The notes below the pieces were generated by a model that was not told where the DNA came from, ran no database searches, and was given only the letters and a program-made list of their open reading frames with translations. A program made the position numbers and the translations under genes. A stretch of DNA of 64,000 nt from Aspidapion aeneum (lineage: Eukaryota > Arthropoda > Insecta > Coleoptera > Brentidae), in NCBI GenBank assembly GCA_963576565.1, contig OY755040.1:23192543-23256542 (forward strand), read 5' to 3'. This document shows positions 56,985 through 64,000 of this stretch, one piece after another (the first letter of the stretch is position 1; every line of letters begins with the position of its first letter).

Positions 56985-57440
56985 TGGCACTCGCACATAA
57001 AATATATGATTATATTCTGGGGTCAGTGCTCAATGGAGAATTTGAACAGAGTTTCTGTTATGCAAAAACGCATGGTTAGATGTATGTACGGCTGCAATCC
57101 CTCAGAGTCATGCAGGCCACTTTTCAGGAATCATAATATATTAACTGTTCCCAGCGTGCTTTTGTATGAATCTATTGTTTTTTGTAGACAGTATTCTCAC
57201 AAATTTCCAACGTCCAACCATCACTATAATACTCGTTCAAGGAATAACATTAGCATTCCAAATTTTAATCTGGAGCTTTATAGAAAGAGTCCACATAGTT
57301 TTTGTGCAAACGCATTTAACAAACTCCCAAAATATCTTAAAGATGTTCGGGGCCTGTATAAATTTAAAAAACATTTGAGAAGCTTTTTAACAGAAAAGTG
57401 TTACTATTCGGTTGGTGATTATTTTAATGATATTAGTTAA
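56985..57440 (+). pseudogene. non-LTR reverse transcriptase C-terminal domain
   Basis: Open from the insertion edge: WHSHIKYMIIFWGQCS, VMQKRMVRCMYGCNPSESC, HNILTVPSVLLYESIVF, HHYNTRSRNNISIP, FNKLPKYLKDV, FKKHLRSFLTEKCYYSV, with a stop at 57438. This is the thumb/C-terminal pattern (GIIFWG, HNYNTR, YNKLP, FK..L..FL) of CR1/Jockey-like elements. The frame is intact, so the insertion is fairly young. Confidence 0.9.
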
Positions 57441-58186
57441 TCTACGTCTTTAGGATTTTAGAATATTGCAATAAATTGTGTTGAATTGTGTTTACAATCT
57501 ATATTTATATTTTTTTTAGAGCCATTCAAATATTTTAGCGCACTACTAGGTATGTTAGCATAATTAATTTTTTATCTTATTGTATCTTGTGTTAAGGAAA
57601 GCTTTTTTAGAAAAACTAATTTCCATAAAAATGTAATGAATTAAAACCACGTGTTTATGTTTATTAGGCATTTTCTTCACGGTAAAAAATTTTGTCTACA
57701 ACGAAAACACGTTCTTTTCTTCAATAAATTGATTTACTTTAAAGCAGTTTGTTTTGAATTAGAATATTTTTTTTGGTTAAACACAGCGTTTTATGTTGAA
57801 ATGAGACCTTATTTTTCTTCTTTAATTGTTTTGATTTAGTATACTCCATTTTGTAACAAAGCAAATTCTTCATATAAGTAATAATTCAGTTCCAATTTAT
57901 AATAAAACAATTTCTGTTTCACATTAAAATAAAAGGCTGGACATTATTTGTGCTATATCAAGGAAATATTCTCTTGGTGAATAGGAATGCACAAATTATT
58001 TTGCTTCAAAGCAGTTTGCTTTGATCTAAGACAATTTTTTTTGCCGTGTTCAATGTTCAATTTTGGTGATTTTTTTTTTGTAATGAAATCGTTTTAATTT
58101 GTTGTAATTAGTTTTAATATTTTGACAATGTCCATATTTACACTGTAAATCGTTGACTAATAAATGAATTGAATTGAATTGAAATT
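56985..58186 (+). mobile_element. 5'-truncated CR1/Jockey-like retrotransposon 3' end
   Basis: Starts in frame inside the RT C-terminal domain and ends in (TTGAA)n-type repeats at 58163-58182. The 27.8-kb copy reads gattcgtacgcacc then gacctaatgaaatagg without it. Confidence 0.88.
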
Positions 58187-58209
58187 ACCTAATGAAATAG
58201 GTAGGCACC

Positions 58210-59462
58210 TATATGGGTCATTCTTAAAAAAGTGTACAAACAGGTGTTTTCCCCATATTTTAATTAATTATTACTTAATAAAAAACTGCTTAAAACTACT
58301 TTTTTGTTTAGATTATATGGTGGTCCATATTCTTTAGAAACCACTGCCTAAAATATACGAAAAAAGAAAATCCCAATTTAAAATAATTTTAAAATGCAGG
58401 GAAATATCACTTCTGTGGACGTAAACACTTGTGATTTTTCAGTATCAATTCATTATAGGCTCTTATACAATTTTAAAAGTCAATTATTTTGGTTGATACT
58501 CATATCACAATATGACAGGCATTAGCTATCTGTATTTTTTAATTATTTATTTGCCATTTTTAAACCATCAAAACAAACGTATCCATACTACAGCGTCACT
58601 TCTGTGGCCAGCACAATAATTCAATAAATTTCCGACATGTTGGCAACTATGTACTTCCAGTTCGTATGTTTAATGCGCATTCGTCCCAATAACCTCGATT
58701 TTTGATTGGTAGCGTCATGCTGTGTTCTGTTTTTCATATTTTTAGTGAAAATATTGTCAAATTATTTGCGTCAAGCTGGTGTGATCACTTCTGTGCCATC
58801 TATAAAAGGGGTAAGAATCAAAACAGTTTTATTCTTTTTGTTTATATGAAGTTATGGTGCAAAAATGATTAATTTGTTGAAATAAGGAAACAAATATTGG
58901 CGGTAAAAAATCACTTCTGTGGACATCACTTCTGTGGACAGCGGTTGTCCATGGAAGTGACACAGGTCAACCGCAGTGAATTCAACCAGCATTGTTTTTC
59001 CTTTTTAATAAAAATAAAGCATCAATATTATTAAACATCTTTTCTAGATAGATTCTTAGCAAGTTTTGTAGTTTTTAACTCGTGTTAACATTGTGTTTTA
59101 GTTTGTGTCCGTTCCGTGGACAGTTTTGCCACTTCTGTGGATATTACTTAATTTAAATTAAAAAAAAATATGTAAATTACTATGTTCTTCATTTCAACTT
59201 TTTTGGCGCAATTAAGCTATGAAAGTAATACATATTCTCCAATTTACAATTCTTTAGCCAAAGTTACTTCTGTAGTTACAAATGTACTTTCCGTGGACTC
59301 CTTAATTTTTATTTTTGGTAAAAAACCTACAAAACATTTTTTACGATCTTAGCCAGACAGTACACAAAAGTATTTTATCAAACAAACATTCCAAAAAACA
59401 AAAACATTATTAATCCAAAAAATATTCAGAAAGTGTACATTATTTCAAGACTGACCCATATA
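58210..59462. mobile_element. TIR element with reiterated CACTTCTGTGGACA motif
   Basis: Inverted ends TATATGGGTCATTCTTAAAA and TATATGGGTCAGTCTTGAAA. The motif cacttctgtgga or a variant occurs near 58408, 58598, 58786, 58912, 58926, 59131, 59265 and, as ttccgtggac, near 59108 and 59288; one inverted copy is near 58949. No ORF. Ends and motif resemble the element at 11384. Confidence 0.8.
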
Positions 59463-59615
59463 ATATAATAAGTATAAAAGTTTCGAAAAATAAGGTATGG
59501 AGTTTTCCAGCAAAAAAAGGCTAATAGTGATGAATTAATAAATTAGGGCACGCCACTGGAGAAAAAAAGATAGCGCTAATTGAAGCCATCTCGTTTGCGC
59601 CTCATTTTATTCTGG

Positions 59616-60898
59616 CCGGACTGATAGATAATATAATTAAAAGGCAATTTTATATTCTATAAAAAAAAATTTTTTTTCGCCTAAAATTTAGTTTTTATAC
59701 AAGAAATTATAAAAGCGAGAGAGTGTTGACTGGCTAATCAACCCTTTCAACCGGATCCATAGAAAATCACCGCCTACAAGCGACGCCATAGAAAATTATA
59801 TTGCATTTCTACCTTTTATTTTTTATTTACCCTTCTTTATAAAATTTTCCTTGCTTTTAAAAATTTCCAATATCCTGTTTCCTGCTGTAGGAATCTATAA
59901 TTTTATTTTCTTCGAGCGGGGTGCCAATTAAAATTATGTTTTAGCGACATTAATTTTTATTGCTTTAGATTTAAATATTAATTTTAATTTCGAGACACTA
60001 TTTTAAAGTAAACAAACTTGACAAAATCAAAATATTTAATAACCTTCAGTACCTCACCCTCTAATTATTACTATTACAGGGGATATGGCTTCAACAATGC
60101 GGCATCGAATTAATAACAGGCACCGGTTCAAAATCATATCAAAACAGCATAACAGCTAAACTCCATATCATAATTTTCGAGATAACTTTTTGACAGTTAT
60201 CTGCTGTTTACCATAATCAGGGCTATCAAAACGGACGGGCCACGATCCTCCACTTTGTTGACGTCACATCCGAGGCTGATTTTTTTTTTGTTGGTCACGT
60301 TACGACACAGCTGACTGTCTTTAAAATATTGAAGTTGGAATGACGGTTCATGAATATTTCTTTTTTTTTTAAATAACGCCGTTTTTGAGATTGTTTTTAC
60401 TTTATTCTAGCAGAACAATTTTTTTTAAATGTATAGCAATCGTTAATTTTTCATAGCCGCTTCATTAGCTCACACAATAATTCAGTTTAAAGCAGAAGCG
60501 AATGTGACAATCACAGATGACAAAGTCAAATACATGTCAAATATAACAGTTGGCATGTGGTACATGGCGGGTAATTTGAATTCAAAATAAGGAATGCTAA
60601 ATCTTGAAGATTTTAACCTTTTAATCATGTTGCTTTCTTACAAACCTTTGGTGGAATATCGGGATGGTGTTTGAGAATATCTCACTGAAATTTGGCAGAA
60701 ATCTGAAGTGCCATTTTGAAAATATCATAAAAAAACGTCTGACCTCCCATAAGACCCAATGTAAAATTCAGCCCCGGTAGAACAGCTGATTTTTTCAGGG
60801 TCGTGGCCTCTATTTTTGTGTTGGCCTTGCCATAATAAATAGCATAAGCCAACGCAAAAAAGTTGTCAAAAGTTGTCTCAAAGATAATGATATAGGGT
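59616..60898. other. flank, no gene confirmed
   Basis: An 88-codon minus-strand ORF (60948-60682) has the run KKSAVLPGLNFTLGLMGG, which looks less random than most, but I do not recognise a family and see no flanking conservation. It could be an upstream exon or a TE remnant. Confidence 0.4.
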
Positions 60899-61236
60899 GT
60901 ACATATCAAATATTCAAAAGAGCGAGATTTAAAAGAGCGACAATTCAAAACAGCAACATTTAAAACAGCGATTTTTCAAAAATAATTATTAAACAACATT
61001 TTTAAAAAAAGCGTCTTATGACTCCTTCCCGGCATTTCAGTAACCTCTATCCAGTGAATTATATACGAAGTAAATGCAACGGCCACGGCTATACATTACG
61101 TATATTGGACACAGGCAAAAATTTAACGAGTTTTTTTAGAGTGAGAACATACATGAATGGTAACCATTGCTACCTTTCTCTCTCTAGTTCTATCCACGGG
61201 TGGTTATCAGTATTCTTTTGAAATTACTTTTGTTGA

Positions 61237-61837
61237 GTAGTAGTAGTAGTAGTGGGGGGATTGACCCGCAGGTCTGACAAGTAGGTCAGAGTAGGCCCTT
61301 TTTGCCATGCCCCAAGTCTGTCCCTTAACCCACTCTCTGCACTTCCCTTTGATGGTCGGGTAACTCATTGGGCCTCCTGTTTTCTTTACAAGGTCCAGTA
61401 AGTCTGCCCATTTGAGCATGTGCAGTTCTTCCTCGCTCAGAGTTGGCGCTCCGAGTGCCTGTTGTCTCATCCTTGCGTAGGCCTCGCATTCTGCTACGAG
61501 GTGTCTTGATGTCTCTTCTTCCTGTCCACAGGCTGGGCAGATAGGGTCATTCTCGACTCCTATACGTGTCATGTGCCTCCTCAACCGGTTATGTCCGGTT
61601 AGAGTACCTATCAGCAGTCCGAGGTCTTTTAGTGTCCGTCCCAGCATCCATCTAATTCTGGTCGCTTTTGGACGGTCTACGAATTCTCTGGTCTGTCTGC
61701 AACCCGTTCCTGTTTCCCAGGAGTTTAATAGCGCGTCCTGGGCCCATTTGTTGAGTCCGCTTTGCACTTGTCTTTTTGTCACGCGCAAAAGTGGCTCCGG
61801 TCCTACATAGGCGGTTCCTGCCCCGAGTCGTGCCGGG
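61237..61837 (-). mobile_element. non-LTR 3' fragment with RNase H tail, 10-bp TSD
   Basis: Flanked by cttttgttga (61227-61236 and 61838-61847). 3' end at the low coordinate with a (TAC)n tail and a run of C on the coding strand. Open frame on the minus strand: PARLGAGTAYVGPEPLLRV, QSGLNKWAQ, KDLGLLIGTLTGHNRLRRHM, then CPACGQEEETSRHLVAECEA, a Cys-His zinc pattern. RNase H end of an LOA/I/Jockey-type element. The 36-bp insertion at 5939 is the tip of the same family. Confidence 0.92.
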
Positions 61838-62284
61838 CTTTTGTTGAACTTAAATAAAGAATACGAACACGATGCGTTGCGTGTAAAAACGAGTTTTGTA
61901 GGAGTGAAAAGCCGGTTTCCTTCCTGAAGTAGCTTTAATTATTTAAATTTTTTTATTAGTACCTAATCGCAGTAAAAATCCAGTTATAGATTAAAAATCA
62001 AACGTCCGCGAACTTTGAATACCACAGAATATCATCGGAGAGTAGAAGTAAAAAAGGAAAGGTAGCACCTCCTGCGCAGCGTGCACTGTCTACACAAAAT
62101 ATTCAATACTTTTTCCTCACTTTGCATTTATGTAAAGGCCTATCCAGTTATATATATAGATATCATTGACCCTATCCTAGAGGAATGTATACTGTTTAAG
62201 TTTCAGAGCATAATGTTTTAAGGATTTTTGTAAATGATATAAATTTTTAGTTTATCATTGCTTGCTATAAACTAAATACCTTAC

Positions 62285-62960
62285 GGAAAAATGATAACAT
62301 CATCTGACTCCAGCATAACTTGTAGTCCACCCAAGAAGAGAAGAGTTGAAGAAGACACTTGTTCAAAGAAAGAAAGTATTTTACCTGCAAGGCGCAACAT
62401 TTGTGCACTTCTAAGATAAAAACAATAATTTTAATACATCCAGTGCACTTAACATGCTAACAAATTCTTTTCTCTCTTTTTTTTAGTGAAGAGACTGATT
62501 AAAATTTTGTAAACACACAGACAGAAAATGCAGCGGGACAATGAAAATTTTTAGTTCAGAAATTTCATGTGCCTCCAGCATAACTTGTAGTCCACCCAAG
62601 AAGAGAAGAGTTAAAGAAGACACTTGTTCAAAAAAAGAAAGTATTTTACCTGCAAGGTACAACATTTGTGCATTTCTAAGATGAAAACAATAATTTTAAT
62701 ACATCCACTGCACTTAACATGCTAACAAATTCTTTTCACTCTTTTTCTTAGTGAAGAGACTAATTCAAATTTTGTAAACACACAGACAGAAATTGCAGCA
62801 GGACATTGAAAATGTTTAGTTCAGAACTGTCATCTGCCTCCAGCATAACTTGTAGCCCACCCAAGAAGAGAAGAGTTGAAGAAGACACTTGTTCAAAGAA
62901 AGAAAGTATTTTACCTGCCAGGTACAACATTTGTACATTTCTAAGATGAAAACGTACATC
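62285..62960 (+). repeat. 265-bp triplication, possibly captured exons
   Basis: Three units, anchors cagcataact at 62311, 62576 and 62841. Each encodes SSITCSPPKKRRVEEDTC then SKKESILPA with only a few substitutions, followed by a gtacaac donor-like site (ggcgcaac in the first). A tctcttttttttag acceptor-like site precedes a segment reading SEETNSNFVNTQTE in the last junction. PPKKRRV looks like a nuclear localisation signal. Reverse-strand ORFs here are shadows. Confidence 0.6.
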
Positions 62961-63198
62961 CATGAGGCCCAGGTTAGGATACGTTTGCGCTCAATTGACA
63001 AAGGTTAAAATAATCCCGATTTCAACCTCCCAAAATGAGGATCAAAAAGCTAATTAGGGGACATAATTTTTCGATAAAATGAGTCCGTTTGGGTCTACAC
63101 CCTCTAGGATCCTGAAAAAGGAGGCAGGGAGATTTTTTTTTTAAGAATTTGTTAGAAAGAGACCCCTTAGTCGAACTGTTGCTGTTTTTAATGTCGCT

Positions 63199-63202
<4 letters not shown>

Positions 63203-63282
<80 letters not shown>
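63203..63282. repeat. (TA)n microsatellite
   Basis: About 40 uninterrupted AT dinucleotides within the Foldback-like element. Confidence 0.97.
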
Positions 63283-63285
<3 letters not shown>

Positions 63286-63440
63286 CGCTCTTTTGATATG
63301 GCGCTGTTAAATGTATTGACGCTCTTTTAAACTGTCGCCCTTTTGATATGTCGCTATTTTAAATCTCACTGTTTTAAATGTCACTCAAATAAGAACGCTG
63401 TTTTAAATGTCCCCATTTCAAATATCGCTCTTTTGAACCG

Positions 63441-64000
63441 GAGCCTTAATAACTGCAAAAAAAAATCAATCAAAAAAAATTTATTTCACCACAGATTCAA
63501 AAAAAAAAAGTTGAAGTCCCTCAAGACCTAGTCGTTCTGGGTGTTGTAACTTCATTTTTGTTAAAAATTAAATTTTTAATTAATTTGTGCAAACAACGTT
63601 AGTCTAGCTGCTATCGTTTTTGATACATGCGATTTTATTTTCTCAAAAAGTGTGACACACATCCATTCACGTGGGTTATCCTAGCAGATAACACGCGGCG
63701 GTTAGCAGACAATAAAAACTTTCCATAAAAAATATTCAAGCAAAATGTCACTCGATAAAAATGCCATTCGACAAAAACGTTTTAGATAATAAAAAAATAA
63801 TAAAAAAACACCCAACTGCTAAATCTACTTGTACTTATTAGTCGCAGTTGGGTACAAAATTGATGGCTATTCCTATAATATACAGTATGCTTCAACTTTT
63901 AGTTTGAATGCCCAAAGCACACTTACGAAATTATACAGTTTTGTAAAAAACTCATTTTGAATAAAAAAAATTTATTTTAAAATTTCAAGTTATTATTTTT
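63441..64000. other. flank with possible third minisatellite arm
   Basis: 63742-63790 has three units of about 16 bp (aaaatgtcactcgat, aaaaatgccattcgac, aaaaacgttttagat) of the type seen in the Foldback-like arms. It may begin a third element. Nothing else recognised. Confidence 0.4.

Larger units (their letters stand above)
56562..59615. mobile_element. TIR element with two nested insertions
   Basis: TIR CCAGAATAAAATGAGGCGCA at both ends, continuing through aagagatggct. The shorter copy at 27196-27960 shows what the host sequence looks like without the insertions at 56985-58186 and 58210-59462. Confidence 0.82.
60899..63440. mobile_element. second Foldback-like element with 15-16 bp repeat arms
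   Basis: Left arm 60899-60985 and right arm about 63150-63440 consist of diverged ttyaaaasagcgacaa units in opposite orientation. The interior has acaccctctaggatcctg (63100-63117), identical to 2613-2632 in the first Foldback-like element. It contains a retrotransposon fragment, a triplicated exon-like segment and a (TA)n tract. Target duplication not found. Confidence 0.6.

Noticed and set aside
60682..60948. 88-codon minus-strand ORF as an upstream Efa6 exon
   Set aside because: No EFA6-like composition and no phase-compatible splice sites could be fixed; left as unassigned.
62483..63001. Minus-strand ORFs with MLYLAGKILSFFEQVSS repeated
   Set aside because: They are antisense to the triplicated exon-like units, where the plus strand has the splice-like sites.

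Overview
This is an AT-rich stretch of an animal nuclear genome, almost certainly an insect. The signs are GT-AG introns of up to 14 kb, several clades of non-LTR retrotransposon, pogo, hAT and P-like DNA transposon relics, and TTAGG-like pentamers. A beetle or similar TE-rich insect is plausible, but the sequence does not settle the order.

The one clearly functional host gene is on the minus strand and covers most of the window. It is an EFA6/PSD-type Arf6 guanine-nucleotide exchange factor. Twelve exons (56178 down to 10990) join in frame through every junction. They encode about 648 residues: a Ser-rich, acidic linker, a Sec7 domain, a PH domain, a short coiled coil and a C-terminal tail ending at a TAG. 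The first exon in the window starts inside a codon, so the N terminus and promoter lie beyond the window.

Nearly everything else is intronic or flanking transposable-element material, often nested. By position: 0-9 kb has a Foldback-like element with 16-bp repeat arms and a 9-bp target-site duplication, and a dead non-LTR reverse transcriptase carrying a 36-bp insertion. 7-14 kb holds long-inverted-repeat elements, several beginning ACAGGGTG. 14.8-16.8 kb is a degenerate P/THAP-type transposon. 19.8-22.4 kb holds two adjacent inverted-repeat elements, the second with a hammerhead ribozyme monomer in its loop. 23.7-25.8 kb is a pogo relic nested in another element. 27-31 kb has a hAT MITE with a matching empty site, a pentamer-rich hAT element next to the Sec7 exon, and an RTE copy with its duplication. 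39-43 kb has another hAT element and a THAP exon. 48.4-50.3 kb is a 323-bp tandem array carrying seven hammerhead-like motifs, flanked by a 13-bp direct repeat. 51.1-55.9 kb is a giant inverted repeat. 56.6-59.6 kb is a TIR element holding a CR1/Jockey-like fragment and a second TIR element full of a reiterated motif. 60.9-63.4 kb is a second Foldback-like element carrying a 265-bp triplication that looks like captured exons.

The most unusual content is (1) the hammerhead-ribozyme family, present both as a dispersed monomer and as an insertion-like inverted-plus-tandem array, (2) two diverged TIR elements sharing a reiterated CCASAGRARTGA-like motif, and (3) the Foldback-like elements with minisatellite arms. 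All repeat relationships were found by eye; no alignment or database search was run.
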